The notes beneath the pieces are model-generated. The model saw nothing but the letters and a program-made list of their open reading frames with translations, had not been told where the DNA came from and did not search any database. From contig CAZKQJ010000006.1 of assembly GCA_964554875.1 (NCBI GenBank), forward strand, positions 1 through 64,000: 64,000 bases of DNA, given 5' to 3'. Origin of the DNA: Marispirochaeta sp964554875 (GTDB lineage: Bacteria; Spirochaetota; Spirochaetia; JC444; Marispirochaetaceae). Each line of letters begins with the position of its first letter. Positions within the stretch are counted from its first letter, which is position 1. Position numbers and translations under genes: made by a program. Shown here one piece after another: positions 25,644-34,610 of the stretch.

Positions 25644-27225
25644 CGCCATTTCCCGCCTCCGGACCTCCCGCCAGATCCCGCAGCAGGAAGGCCAGCTCGG
25701 CCATATCAGGATGTTCCCCGTTTATCTCCTTTGGAACGAAGCTGCGGGAAAGCCAGGCATAGGGGAGGTTATCAAGAATTCCCGGCCGGCGGCTCAGGAA
25801 ATGGACCGGTACCGAGTACGTTGAGTCCCGTTCGCTGATCGGAATCCGGGGCTGATGATCCCCGATAATTATCGCCAGGGCCCCGTCCTCCACATAGCGG
25901 TTCAGGTATCCCCGGATGGACTGCAGGGAGTAGCTTATTCCGGCGATAAAGCCTTCAGGATACTCACTGCCGGAGAGCCAGTTATTGTCAAAGCGCCGCA
26001 GATAGCCCCGGGAAAAAACGGATCCGTCCCCCAGAAGCTCCCAATCCGGAACATATTCAGGGATTACCTCGAAGGGGACATGGCTGGAAACCAGAGTGTA
26101 GACCGCAAACACCGGCTGTTCGAGCTCTTTAAGCAGTTCACCGCTCCGATAGAGCAGGAACTGGTCCGGCATTGCCCCGAAGGAGACGAATGGCCCCTGG
26201 TAGTCAAAATCATGACGAAAGAGATAACGGTCAAAACGGTAGAAGTTTCGCCACTCTTCACCCGCCTGGCTGGTGCCGGGAGCCGCAAGAAGCCGGAAAT
26301 AGCCGGCCTCCTCGAAAAAATGGGTCAGGTTGCGCCCCCCCGATGCGGGCAGGCTGTCGTAGAGCTCCTGCTTGTCGATCTGGATTCCCGTCAGGATCGT
26401 CGCGTCCGCCAGCCAGGAGCGGCCGCCGAAGGCGGGGGAACGCATGAACCCGGAACGCATCTGCCAGCCTTCGGCCTCGAGCTCCCGGTCCAGGATCGGG
26501 TAGAGACTTGTCCGAACCTCCCGGTAGGAGGGATTCGAGAAGAGGGTGTGACCATAGCTTTCGATAATGAAAATATGCACGTCAGCGTCGATAAATACCG
26601 CCTCTTTCGGGATGGATACCTCGGGTATCGTGCTCTCTGCGGAAGAGAGCACCGGTACCGCTTCGGTGTCGGCTGTTTCCGCGAGGATGACGGAGGGGAC
26701 CTCCCCGGGTATCAGCACGAGCTGCAGGGCGGCGCCGATCAGCAGCAGCGGAATCCATCCTTCGTCCAGGGCTTTCAGAACACGGTGCAGCCAGCCGGAG
26801 AGCAGCCGGCCGAGTACGAGGACGACAAGAAAGAGAACAACAGAAAGAAGGACGGTCCCGGCAAAACTCATCCAGAAGTCGCTGCCGCTGAGCATGGAAA
26901 CCAGTCCCGACAGATACCGCAGATCATGGACGGGGGAAAAGCGCTCCCGGTAAAAATAGCGGTAGAAACTCTCGCCGGCGTTCCACAGGAGCAGCCAGCC
27001 CAGAATCGGAACACCCAGACGGCTCAGCCAGCCCAGGGGTCTTCTCCGGGAAGCGATAAAAAGGATCATAACCAGCAGCAGCTCCGGGACCGGTACAAGA
27101 GAAAGCAGCCCGGCCCGCGGATAGTCCGGGGAAAACCAGCGGAAGGAGCCGGTAAAGAGCAGGATAATAAAAATTGCGCCAAAGTCTTTAAGCTTCCCCA
27201 CTGCTTCTCTCCCAGCGGCGGGCAT
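25630..27225 (-). CDS. Membrane sulfatase-fold enzyme, LTA-synthase/phosphotransferase-like
   Basis: Protein of 531 aa. Five hydrophobic helices in the first ~190 residues are followed by a large extracytoplasmic alkaline-phosphatase/sulfatase-fold domain. Recognisable elements are VHIFIIESYGHTLF, GRSWLADATILTG, which sits where the LtaS nucleophile region would be, and IIIGDHQPRIP for metal binding. Members transfer phosphoglycerol or phosphoethanolamine to surface lipids or sugars. The start at 27225 overlaps the upstream gene by 38 bp. The upstream CDP-alcohol transferase fusion suggests a shared envelope-lipid pathway. Confidence 0.78.
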   Translation of the reverse strand: MPAAGREAVGKLKDFGAIFIILLFTGSFRWFSPDYPRAGLLSLVPVPELLLVMILFIASRRRPLGWLSRLGVPILGWLLLWNAGESFYRYFYRERFSPVHDLRYLSGLVSMLSGSDFWMSFAGTVLLSVVLFLVVLVLGRLLSGWLHRVLKALDEGWIPLLLIGAALQLVLIPGEVPSVILAETADTEAVPVLSSAESTIPEVSIPKEAVFIDADVHIFIIESYGHTLFSNPSYREVRTSLYPILDRELEAEGWQMRSGFMRSPAFGGRSWLADATILTGIQIDKQELYDSLPASGGRNLTHFFEEAGYFRLLAAPGTSQAGEEWRNFYRFDRYLFRHDFDYQGPFVSFGAMPDQFLLYRSGELLKELEQPVFAVYTLVSSHVPFEVIPEYVPDWELLGDGSVFSRGYLRRFDNNWLSGSEYPEGFIAGISYSLQSIRGYLNRYVEDGALAIIIGDHQPRIPISERDSTYSVPVHFLSRRPGILDNLPYAWLSRSFVPKEINGEHPDMAELAFLLRDLAGGPEAGNGARVF

Positions 27226-28711
27226 AGATATCTCCGCTTCGGCTCCCGTCTTGAAGGGAGCCCAGCAGGATCCGCAGTTCCGCAGCATTCATCCAGTCCC
27301 CTGAAATAAAGCGCATGGACTCACCCCAGGAGACAGTATAGCGATACTCTGCGACTGCCTCCAGCTGATCGATCACCTGCAGGGCTGTTTCGGCAGAGGC
27401 TGGCAGGTACTCGAAGCTGAGAGCCTTTAAAGGTTCCCCGGTCCCGGCAAGGACTTTCATCTCATAGCCCTCCACATCGATCTTGACAAAATCCGGCTCC
27501 CCGAAGCTGCGCCGGAGCTCATCGAGGGTAACTACTTCCACGGGCTCCCCCTCTTTCCAGCGAAGGCCGTCGAAGAGGGGGTCCTCACTGACCCTGGCCA
27601 CCCAGTCGGGGGCCAGACTGCTCAGGGTGGGATACTCTCCGCAGACATAGAGCGGGGTCCTTCCCGGCGCTTCACCGGCGGCGGCGAAAACCAGATCGAC
27701 TCCCCTGCGCCGACCGTACCAGAGGGAGAGGAGACCGGTACACCCCGGCTGCGGCTCGACGGCGACGACCCGGGCTCCCAGGGAAAGCAGGGGGGGGATG
27801 CGATTACCGAGGTGAGCTCCCACATCGAAGACAAGACTGCCCGGGATGACAAAACCGGCATAGAGCCTCTTCATGCGGCGAAAACGGAAGGGCAGACGGT
27901 AATACATAAAAAAGGACCTCAGCAGTCCCCGCCAGGCAGGTCCCGCGGCGAGCCGGAACTCCCCGGCACGGAGGATGCACTCCCAGAGAAAAGAAACCAG
28001 GATCAGGGCCGCGGCGAACCAGCCGTACACATTGATGATTACGGACGCTCCGGGTATCCCGGCGGTAAAACCGGGGACAAGATGGGGAAAAAGTGCAGCC
28101 CCGGCAGCGAACTGGGCAAGGGCGGCCACGTTCCGGGAAAAGTGCGCAAAAGGCTTCGACGAGGGGACAGGCAGGGGCAGAACAAGAAAGAGGGCCCCGA
28201 AGAAATACCGGGCCGCACCGATGAGAAAAACCGGATGGAGCGCGTTGCTGTTCTGCGCCAGAGCCCGGCCGATAAAAAAAAGCGCCAGCGCATCGCTCTC
28301 CCGGTCTACAAAGGCGCCAAACTCCCGTTCCACTTCGCCGGAGGAAATGCGCCGGGCGAGCATTCCGTCGAGAAAGTCGAAGAGCAGCCCTGTACAGATC
28401 AGTACGAGGGGGATCCACCCCGGCACCGACTGCCCTTCCCATACAATGAGCCCGGAAAGGACGGCGAGGAAACGCAGCAGACTTACCTGATTCGCCGGTC
28501 TCTTCAGTGCCGCCGGGAGGGATAATTCCAGTTCGGACAACTGCAGCATGAAGCCGTAAAAAAGAAGAACCGTCCCGATTACCAGCCAGTACCATCCGCT
28601 GAGAAAGGCCGACAGCAGCACAACTCCAAGAAGCAGGGGGAACCAGAGGCGGGTCATTATCGAGAATGGGGCCATGGCCTGCGGCGACAGGACCCTGGAA
28701 ACAGATTCCAT
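27188..28711 (-). CDS. CDP-alcohol phosphatidyltransferase fused to FkbM-type methyltransferase
   Basis: Protein of about 507 aa with two unrelated domains. Residues ~1-270 are hydrophobic and contain a CDP-alcohol phosphatidyltransferase motif: DFLDGMLAR, then GAFVDRESD, matching D-x2-DG-x2-AR...G-x3-D-x3-D, although the AR-to-G spacing (11) is longer than the usual 8-9. Residues ~290-500 are a class I methyltransferase of the FkbM type: LVFDVGAHLGNR (SAM site), VVAVEPQPGC and FVKIDVEGYEMKVL. The start is uncertain (28738, 28711 or 28675). The downstream sulfatase-fold gene overlaps, suggesting a joint role in building a modified polar lipid. Confidence 0.82.
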   Translation of the reverse strand: MESVSRVLSPQAMAPFSIMTRLWFPLLLGVVLLSAFLSGWYWLVIGTVLLFYGFMLQLSELELSLPAALKRPANQVSLLRFLAVLSGLIVWEGQSVPGWIPLVLICTGLLFDFLDGMLARRISSGEVEREFGAFVDRESDALALFFIGRALAQNSNALHPVFLIGAARYFFGALFLVLPLPVPSSKPFAHFSRNVAALAQFAAGAALFPHLVPGFTAGIPGASVIINVYGWFAAALILVSFLWECILRAGEFRLAAGPAWRGLLRSFFMYYRLPFRFRRMKRLYAGFVIPGSLVFDVGAHLGNRIPPLLSLGARVVAVEPQPGCTGLLSLWYGRRRGVDLVFAAAGEAPGRTPLYVCGEYPTLSSLAPDWVARVSEDPLFDGLRWKEGEPVEVVTLDELRRSFGEPDFVKIDVEGYEMKVLAGTGEPLKALSFEYLPASAETALQVIDQLEAVAEYRYTVSWGESMRFISGDWMNAAELRILLGSLQDGSRSGDIYARRWERSSGEA

Positions 28712-28814
28712 AGGGAAAAAAATACCCCCCGGAGCCATAAAAGAACAGTAAAAAACCGCGGCACTGCCTGTGACTCCTTGCCCCGCGATAATTGTTATCA
28801 GTATTATTTATATT

Positions 28815-29495
28815 GTGAAAAAATGCCGGGTACTGCTCACCTTCGCCCAGAGCATCGACGGAAATATCGCCGCCCGGAACGGCGAATCCCGCTATATCTC
28901 GGAATCAGGCAGTTTGTCCCTTGCCCAGGACCTGCGAAGAAGCCACGATGCAATCCTTGTGGGTATCGGAACGGTGCTGAAGGACAATCCGCTCCTCACC
29001 TGTCGGAGTCACCCGGAGGAAACTCCCCTGCGGATAATCCTTGATTCTGGTCTGCGGCTGCCGGAGGACTCCCGAATCGCCGCTACGGCCCCTGCGGTTC
29101 CGACCATGCTCTTTACCTGTGGGGAGAACCTCGATTCGGACCGCGCAGCCCGGCTGAGGGCGACGGGCGTCGAGATTACGGCAGTACCCCGCCGGGAATC
29201 AGGACTTGACCTGGGGGAGATTCTCAGCAGGATCGGGGAACTAGGGTTGGAGAGCCTGATGGTCGAAGGGGGTTCCGGGGTGCTGAGCGCTTTTGTTACA
29301 CAACAGCTCTGGGACCGGATGCTCGTGGTGACATCCCCGATAATTCTGGGGCCCGGGATCGGTCCCTTCGACGGGGCGGGGATTCTCAGTCTCAATCAGG
29401 CACACAAGCCCCGGGTAAATGAGATCCGCATAATAGACAATGAGGTAGTCTGGGACCTCTCTCCGGCGGGAAAGTCCGGGGAGTCAGCATCATGA
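28815..29495 (+). CDS. RibD C-terminal (DHFR-fold) reductase
   Basis: Protein of 226 aa resembling the reductase half of RibD, without the deaminase half. Family blocks include LTFAQSIDGNIAA, SHDAILVGIGTVLKDNPLLTCR, PLRIILDSGLRLP and LMVEGGSGVLSAF. RibD reductases use NADPH to convert a ribosylamino-pyrimidine to the ribitylamino form. The GTG at 28815 sits directly before the conserved core; a GTG at 28770 is possible. It starts a four-gene operon (dehydrogenase, PTPS-like, GTP cyclohydrolase II) and overlaps the next gene by 4 nt. Confidence 0.85.
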   Translation: MKKCRVLLTFAQSIDGNIAARNGESRYISESGSLSLAQDLRRSHDAILVGIGTVLKDNPLLTCRSHPEETPLRIILDSGLRLPEDSRIAATAPAVPTMLFTCGENLDSDRAARLRATGVEITAVPRRESGLDLGEILSRIGELGLESLMVEGGSGVLSAFVTQQLWDRMLVVTSPIILGPGIGPFDGAGILSLNQAHKPRVNEIRIIDNEVVWDLSPAGKSGESAS

Positions 29496-30463
29496 GCGCC
29501 CCCGGCTGCAGGGCCCTCTACTTCACCGCTCCGGGGAAAATCGAAATCCGCGAAGAACCCCTTCCCTCCCCCAAAGAGGGAGAACTTGTCCTGCACAGCT
29601 GCCTTCAGGGCATCAGTCCAGGAACCGAACGACTGATGTTCACCGGGGACTTTCCCCAGGGAATGCAATCCGATCCGGCCATGGACGGATTCTCGGGGAG
29701 CTTCGACTACCCCTTCCGCTACGGTTATATCAATGTGGCAGCGGACGATACCGGACGAAGATTCTTCGCCTTCCGGGACCATGTTACCCGTTTTACCGCC
29801 CGTCCGGAGGAACTGATACCTCTGCCCGACTCAATGAACAATGAAACGGCCCTGCTGATTCCCCATACCGAAACGGCCCTCTCCATAGTACACGATCTTA
29901 ATCCCCGTCTCGGAGACAGGATTCTGGTAAGCGGCGCCGGCATAGTCGGAACCCTGACCGCGGAGCTGCTCGAGCGGTACCAGGGCTGTACTGTAACAGT
30001 GGTCGATCCCCTCCCCGACAAGGCCCGGTTCTTCGACAAAAAAAGGATCGCCTTCTTTACCAGCACCGGGGATGTCCCCGAATTCGGAAACTTTGACGCA
30101 GCGGTGGATGCGTCGGCTGCTCCGGCAGGCCTTCAGAGCTGTATCGACGGAGTTGGATTCGAGGGCCGCGTGCTTGCAGCCAGCTGGTTCGGCGACCGGG
30201 AGGTCGGACTGAATCTGGGAAGGAACTTCCACCGAAAGCGGCTCAAGCTCATCAGCAGTCAGGTATCCCGCATCGGGTCTTCCCTTGGATCCTTGTGGAA
30301 CAAGGAGCGTCGCATGCATCTAACCCTTCAGATTGCAGAGAGTATGCAGCGCCGGGACCTTGTAACGCACCGATTTCCCTTGTCCCGGGCAATCGATGCG
30401 TTTACTCTTATAGATACACCAGACGAGAGTTTCGGCCTGATCGCTCTCGACCCGGAGGAGTAG
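29492..30463 (+). CDS. MDR-family (zinc-type alcohol) dehydrogenase-like protein
   Basis: Protein of 323 aa in the medium-chain dehydrogenase/reductase superfamily. A GroES-like N terminus is followed by a Rossmann domain with ILVSGAGIVGTLTAELL and the acidic VVDPLPDKARFF. The usual catalytic zinc ligands (GHE) and structural Cys cluster are not visible, so it may be zinc-independent. Translation is coupled at both ends: its ATG overlaps the upstream stop, and the next ATG follows its stop directly. It likely oxidises or reduces an intermediate of the pterin/flavin-type pathway encoded here. Confidence 0.8.
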   Translation: MSAPGCRALYFTAPGKIEIREEPLPSPKEGELVLHSCLQGISPGTERLMFTGDFPQGMQSDPAMDGFSGSFDYPFRYGYINVAADDTGRRFFAFRDHVTRFTARPEELIPLPDSMNNETALLIPHTETALSIVHDLNPRLGDRILVSGAGIVGTLTAELLERYQGCTVTVVDPLPDKARFFDKKRIAFFTSTGDVPEFGNFDAAVDASAAPAGLQSCIDGVGFEGRVLAASWFGDREVGLNLGRNFHRKRLKLISSQVSRIGSSLGSLWNKERRMHLTLQIAESMQRRDLVTHRFPLSRAIDAFTLIDTPDESFGLIALDPEE

Positions 30464-30862
30464 ATGTTTTTAGTCGGAGTCAACGGAAGTTTTTCGGCCG
30501 TCCACTCGCTTGTTGGAGATTTTGAGGAGGAGACGGTTCCCCATTCTCACCGGTACCGTCTGGACTGGTCCTTCGAAATTCGGGAACTCGATGAAAACGG
30601 TTTCGCCCTGGACATCAGCCGCTTACAGGCGGCCCGGGACGCTCTGTTTCGAGAGCTTGATGGAAAAAATCTGAATAAGGACAGCTACTTCCGGGACAAG
30701 CAAACCAGCCTGGAAAACCTCTGCATGTATATTGCAGAGCGCCTCACGAAGCTGCTCAAACTTGACCAGGCTGATCGCCGCAGGATTGATACAATGGAAA
30801 TTCGGGTTTGGGAGAGCGACGACGCCTGGGCCGGATACCGGTCCAGCGTTTCCAAGGGGTGA
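30464..30862 (+). CDS. 6-pyruvoyl-tetrahydropterin synthase/QueD-like protein
   Basis: Protein of 132 aa with the T-fold of PTPS/QueD. Zinc ligands are visible as SFSAVHSL and the later HSHRYRL pair. The catalytic Cys that sits four residues before the HxH pair in QueD and PTPS is absent; the sequence there is EEETVPHSH, so Glu appears to occupy the position, as reported for PTPS-III enzymes that replace FolB in folate synthesis. The C-terminal EIRVWESDDAWAGY holds the Glu that normally binds the pterin ring. It lies between the dehydrogenase and GTP cyclohydrolase II genes, with no intergenic bases upstream. Confidence 0.85.
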   Translation: MFLVGVNGSFSAVHSLVGDFEEETVPHSHRYRLDWSFEIRELDENGFALDISRLQAARDALFRELDGKNLNKDSYFRDKQTSLENLCMYIAERLTKLLKLDQADRRRIDTMEIRVWESDDAWAGYRSSVSKG

Positions 30863-30867
30863 CGAAT

Positions 30868-31557
30868 ATGACTTCAGATTATCTGACAGACTCATTGAAT
30901 CAGCTTGATCCTCCCCGCAGCATGGGGAATGTCACCCTCATTGCCACGGCGGACCTTCCCTCCCGCTTTGGGGAGTTCAAGATTGCCGTGTTCTACGAGG
31001 AATCAACCGGCAAGGAACACAGCGCGATCTATCGGGGCGAACTGAAGGGCGCCATCGATCTGCCGTGCCGGGTCCATTCCGAATGCCACACAGGGGACAT
31101 ATTCGGCTCCCTGCGCTGCGACTGCCGCAGTCAACTGGAGACAGCCTTAAGCTATGTCGGCCGCCGGGCCCAGGGGGTGGTGCTGTATCTGCGGCAGGAG
31201 GGACGCGGCATAGGTCTTGGGAACAAGATAAAGGCCTACCGCCTTCAGGAAGCCGGTCTCGACACCGTTGAGGCTAATATGGCCCTCGGGTTTCCTCCGG
31301 AGGCCAGGGAATACAGGATCGCCGCGAACATGCTGCGGCTGCTGGGGGTAAAGAGCATCAAGCTGCTGAGCAACAATCCCCACAAATTCGACGGCCTTGC
31401 CAAAGAGGGAATAGAGATTACCGGACGCATTCCAATCATCATTGAACCGAACCAGCATAACCGCCGCTACCTGAAAACAAAGGCGCTTAAGATGGGACAC
31501 GACCTGAACGGAAGCGTCAGGGACATTACCCCTGGGACTTTTCGGGAGACGACTTAA
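30868..31557 (+). CDS. ribA: GTP cyclohydrolase II
   Basis: Enzyme of 229 aa that opens the GTP imidazole ring, releasing formate and diphosphate to give 2,5-diamino-6-ribosylamino-pyrimidinone phosphate. The zinc site is CHTGDIFGSLRCDC and the substrate loop is YLRQEGRGIGL. It is a stand-alone form without the RibB domain. GGGGTGA precedes the ATG at 30868. It closes the PTPS operon rather than sitting with ribB, ribE or ribH, so it may feed a special pterin/flavin pathway instead of, or as well as, riboflavin. The 3' end overlaps the convergent glycosyltransferase gene by 32 bp. Confidence 0.92.
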   Translation: MTSDYLTDSLNQLDPPRSMGNVTLIATADLPSRFGEFKIAVFYEESTGKEHSAIYRGELKGAIDLPCRVHSECHTGDIFGSLRCDCRSQLETALSYVGRRAQGVVLYLRQEGRGIGLGNKIKAYRLQEAGLDTVEANMALGFPPEAREYRIAANMLRLLGVKSIKLLSNNPHKFDGLAKEGIEITGRIPIIIEPNQHNRRYLKTKALKMGHDLNGSVRDITPGTFRETT

Positions 31558-32578
31558 CCGCTGCGAAGGATTCCAGCCACTCCAGCCCACGAGTCATTGA
31601 CTGTTGCCAGTGGTCAAAATCATTCCAGCGCTTACGGGCTTCCCGGGAAATCTCTTCTCGCCGGGGACTATCCCGCAGCAGATCTTTCAACAGGCTGCTC
31701 AAGACCCGGTTATTGGACGGGGATACAAGAAAACCGTTTTTCCCCGAATCGATAATTTCTGACGCGCCCCCGGATGCGGAAGCGATGGTAACGCAGCCCG
31801 CCCCCAGGGCCTCCAGGTAGACGATTCCAAAACCCTCGTGATCCGAAGGCAGGCAGAAGATGGCCGCCCGCCGGTAGGCCTCGCACAGTTCGCTGTCCGT
31901 CAATCTGCCGCAGAACTCCACTCTCCCGGCCAGCTCCGGACGTCGGGCAAGTCTGCGCAGCCGGGCCGCGTACCTGGAGTCAGATTCAGCACCGGCAATA
32001 CGGTAGCGCCACGGGGGGAGCTTCTTTTCCCTTCCAGCGCAACGGGCCAGGGCCATCAGTACGCGGTGGATTCCCTTGCGGGGAATCAGATTTCCAACGC
32101 TCAGGATGTTCAAGCCCTCTTCGGCCGGAGCGGGGGAATCCTCCCGGCAGGGAACTTCTTCCCTTCCCGGATAGACAACCTGCCCTTCCAGGGAGTTACC
32201 GCAGAGCTTTTCAGCGGAGCATCTGGTGGCCCGGCTGTTGAAGATATGCGCGTCCATGGCCTGCAGAAAGCGCCGTTCCTGCCGTCGGTGGCACAGTTTT
32301 GAAGGAAAAGGGAGGTCCTCATCCACGGCGAGGTGGTGAACGACCCCGACGCAGAGAGGGCCCCCGTCGCCAGGAATAAAATCCGGGTGGCAGAGTTCAT
32401 CGATCAGGAGAAGATCGTAGGCCTCAAGCCCTGCGGGACTGAAGCGGGAACCGGGATAAACCGAGATAAACTCCGCCTGATGTCCCCGCATCCGGGCACA
32501 GCGGAGCAACTCGCGATCGTAGCGATATCCCCCGGAAAGCTGGTCCGGAGAACCGTACACAACACATCCCAGGCGCAA
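31526..32578 (-). CDS. Glycosyltransferase family 4-like
   Basis: GT-B fold glycosyltransferase of 350 aa. The C-terminal lobe has LNILSVGNLIPRKGIHRVL, then FCLPSDHEGFGIVYLEALGAGCVTIAS, the E-x7-E-like donor-binding region of GT4 enzymes. The N-terminal acceptor lobe is short. It is transcribed toward the ribA operon and ends inside the 3' end of ribA. Glycosylated pterins exist in some bacteria, so a link to the neighbouring operon is possible but unproven. It starts 5 nt after the upstream oxidoreductase gene ends, so it could belong to that operon. Confidence 0.87.
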   Translation of the reverse strand: MRLGCVVYGSPDQLSGGYRYDRELLRCARMRGHQAEFISVYPGSRFSPAGLEAYDLLLIDELCHPDFIPGDGGPLCVGVVHHLAVDEDLPFPSKLCHRRQERRFLQAMDAHIFNSRATRCSAEKLCGNSLEGQVVYPGREEVPCREDSPAPAEEGLNILSVGNLIPRKGIHRVLMALARCAGREKKLPPWRYRIAGAESDSRYAARLRRLARRPELAGRVEFCGRLTDSELCEAYRRAAIFCLPSDHEGFGIVYLEALGAGCVTIASASGGASEIIDSGKNGFLVSPSNNRVLSSLLKDLLRDSPRREEISREARKRWNDFDHWQQSMTRGLEWLESFAAVKSSPEKSQG

Positions 32579-32583
32579 CCGTT

Positions 32584-33897
32584 TTACCAGGAGAATTTTT
32601 CCTCTTTCACGGCAGATCCGGGAACTCCCAGGGATCTCAGTGCCCGGCGCATGGTTTTTCCGAAACCTTGGGGTCCGCAGATAAATACCCTCGCGTTCTT
32701 CCGGTCCGCTTCCGGGATCAGATCCGCCAGAGACTCAAGATCGATACGGCCGAAGCGGTGCTGCTCCCCGTCCGGCCCCTGATTGGTGTAATGGATCCTC
32801 AGATCCACCTCGCCCTTTCCGGATAAATCGATGATCTCCCGGGCGGCATCCAGGTCCCGGACTTTCTGAACTGACCAGATTAGCCGGATCGGATGCTCCT
32901 CCCGCAGCTTTCTGTCCCTGATCATGCTCAGGAAAGGGGTTATACCGATTCCGCCGGCGATACAGTACAGGGGCGTTCCGGGGGCCATACCGGCGAGATG
33001 GAAATGACCGTAGGGGCCATCAAAGAGAACCCTGGTCGAGAGGGGAGCATTGGGCATTTCCGAGGTAAAATCCCCGGATTTTTTTACGATTATTTCCACC
33101 TCATCATCAGGAGGACTGGCAACAGTAAAGGGATGCTCCTCCCTTCCAGGCTTGTCGCTGACAAAGGAGAAATATCCGAACTGCCCCGGGCTGCGCCGGG
33201 AAAGCGGACCGTTGCTCCGGAAACGGAAGGAATTTATCTCCGGCGACAACTCCCTCACCCTTTCCAGTTCAAGTTCGAAGGCCCTGCGCGGGCGAATCAG
33301 CTTATGCCAGACGTAGGCAGATAAACAGAGGGCTCCCCAGCCCAGGGTCACGAACTTCAGGGCCATGGTCCCGGTGCTGGATGCCAGATACACATGAGCC
33401 ACCGTAAGAATTCCGGCCAGAGCGAACAGGTTGTGCCCGGTTTTTGCACGGCCGTAGGGCACACTCTTCTTCCATTTCTTTGCCCGTCCCTGAAGGACCA
33501 GGAGTGCAGCGGGCATCAGCAGAACAAAGATAAGGAGGGCTGCGAATCCGAGACTACTCTGCAGGCCAGGTCCCGAGTAAATCAGAATGCTTATATACTT
33601 GATGATGAAATGGATCAGAATTAATCCTCCCAGGACCATCCCCATCCTTCCGTGGAAAGCCAGGAGCTTATCCTGGGCAAAGTACTTTTCAATAAAGCGA
33701 AGTCGTGCAGACAGCAGAAACTGTCCCATAAACAGGATATACGCCAGAGCCCCGGTAATTATAGAAAGATTGTAGAGCTCGAAAAGTGCGGTAAAGGAGT
33801 AGAGGTTACCGACAAAATAGAGGGCGGTGAAAAACAGGGGCAGCAGAATGTAGATGCCGAGAAGAACCACCCCTCCGCCTCGAAGCCGCCCGGTCAT
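32584..33897 (-). CDS. Ferric-reductase-like membrane flavocytochrome
   Basis: Protein of 437 aa. Six hydrophobic segments in the first ~220 residues form a ferric-reductase-like domain; His residues in AFHGRMGMVLGGLILIHFI, and in AKTGHNLFALAGILTVAHVY, are candidate haem ligands. A ferredoxin-NADP reductase module follows (HPFTVASPP for FAD, IAGGIGITPFLSMIRD for NAD(P)H and VFICGPQGFGKTM at the end). It should move electrons from NAD(P)H to a substrate across the membrane. The start overlaps the upstream exported protein's stop by 1 nt. Confidence 0.88.
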   Translation of the reverse strand: MTGRLRGGGVVLLGIYILLPLFFTALYFVGNLYSFTALFELYNLSIITGALAYILFMGQFLLSARLRFIEKYFAQDKLLAFHGRMGMVLGGLILIHFIIKYISILIYSGPGLQSSLGFAALLIFVLLMPAALLVLQGRAKKWKKSVPYGRAKTGHNLFALAGILTVAHVYLASSTGTMALKFVTLGWGALCLSAYVWHKLIRPRRAFELELERVRELSPEINSFRFRSNGPLSRRSPGQFGYFSFVSDKPGREEHPFTVASPPDDEVEIIVKKSGDFTSEMPNAPLSTRVLFDGPYGHFHLAGMAPGTPLYCIAGGIGITPFLSMIRDRKLREEHPIRLIWSVQKVRDLDAAREIIDLSGKGEVDLRIHYTNQGPDGEQHRFGRIDLESLADLIPEADRKNARVFICGPQGFGKTMRRALRSLGVPGSAVKEEKFSW

Positions 33898-34361
33898 TAG
33901 AAGAGCGCCCTCAAGCGACGGACAATATCGTCAGTTATACCGTCTATATTCGAGTTCTTCGAGGCAGAGGTTATAGAATCCACCTTAACCGGGGGATCCC
34001 ATTCGGTTATCTGTGTTGTGTGGATAAGCACGTTATCATCGTACTCTGCCACCGAGTCCAGCCAATCCAGTACCCAGGGACGAACCTTGGCCTGCACCCC
34101 CGAATTGGTTATAAAAACCGCTGTAAAATCCCTGGGATCAAGGCCATCCAGTTCCTTACGCTTGTGATCCACCACGGTTAAGTACACCGAACCGTCATCC
34201 AGTTTTTTCACCAGAGTATCGACAAGACGATCCTTATACCGGGTATTCTCAAGGGCAATCAGTACCGTGCGTGGCGCCTGGGGGTTCCCGAAGGTCTCGG
34301 CTGCACTCAGGGCTGTACAGACCACCAGGAAAAGAAACAAGGATAAACTACATACTTTCAT
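33897..34361 (-). CDS. Exported flavodoxin-like protein of unknown function
   Basis: Protein of 154 aa with a signal peptide (MKVCSLSLFLFLVVCTALSAAE). The mature part alternates strands and helices: RTVLIALENTRYKDRLVDTL, then VYLTVVDHKRKEL and FTAVFITNSGVQ. This resembles a Rossmann/flavodoxin-like fold, but no clear FMN loop is visible. It is translationally linked to the ferric-reductase-like gene downstream, so it may be an exported partner in electron transfer. I do not recognise a named family. Confidence 0.6.
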   Translation of the reverse strand: MKVCSLSLFLFLVVCTALSAAETFGNPQAPRTVLIALENTRYKDRLVDTLVKKLDDGSVYLTVVDHKRKELDGLDPRDFTAVFITNSGVQAKVRPWVLDWLDSVAEYDDNVLIHTTQITEWDPPVKVDSITSASKNSNIDGITDDIVRRLRALF

Positions 34362-34474
34362 TGCATTTCCGTCCTTGATTGAATTTTAGGACGCGCGAAG
34401 CGGGGAGTCAATATCTGACATCTAAATACCAGCGGATAAGATGGTCTCGCCATGGACCGGTAGTGCGGAGCCGC

Positions 34475-34610
34475 CCCTAGTCCTCCGGCGCCAGCCTGAG
34501 CTGATAGAGGGCAATCAAACCCAGAGCCAGAACCATCCCCAGGAGCTGTACGGGACCCAGAGGCTCTCCCAGAAGCAGGAAACCCCAGAGCATGGTCAGC
34601 ATGGGCTGTA
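34475..34610 (-). pseudogene. Duplicated 3' fragment of the EamA transporter gene
   Basis: These 136 bases match 45028-45163, the last part of the EamA gene at 45030-45914, with only 4 differences that I can count. The copy begins at the stop codon region and breaks off exactly where an IS3-type transposase tail begins. It is a recent partial duplication joined to insertion-sequence debris. Confidence 0.88.
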
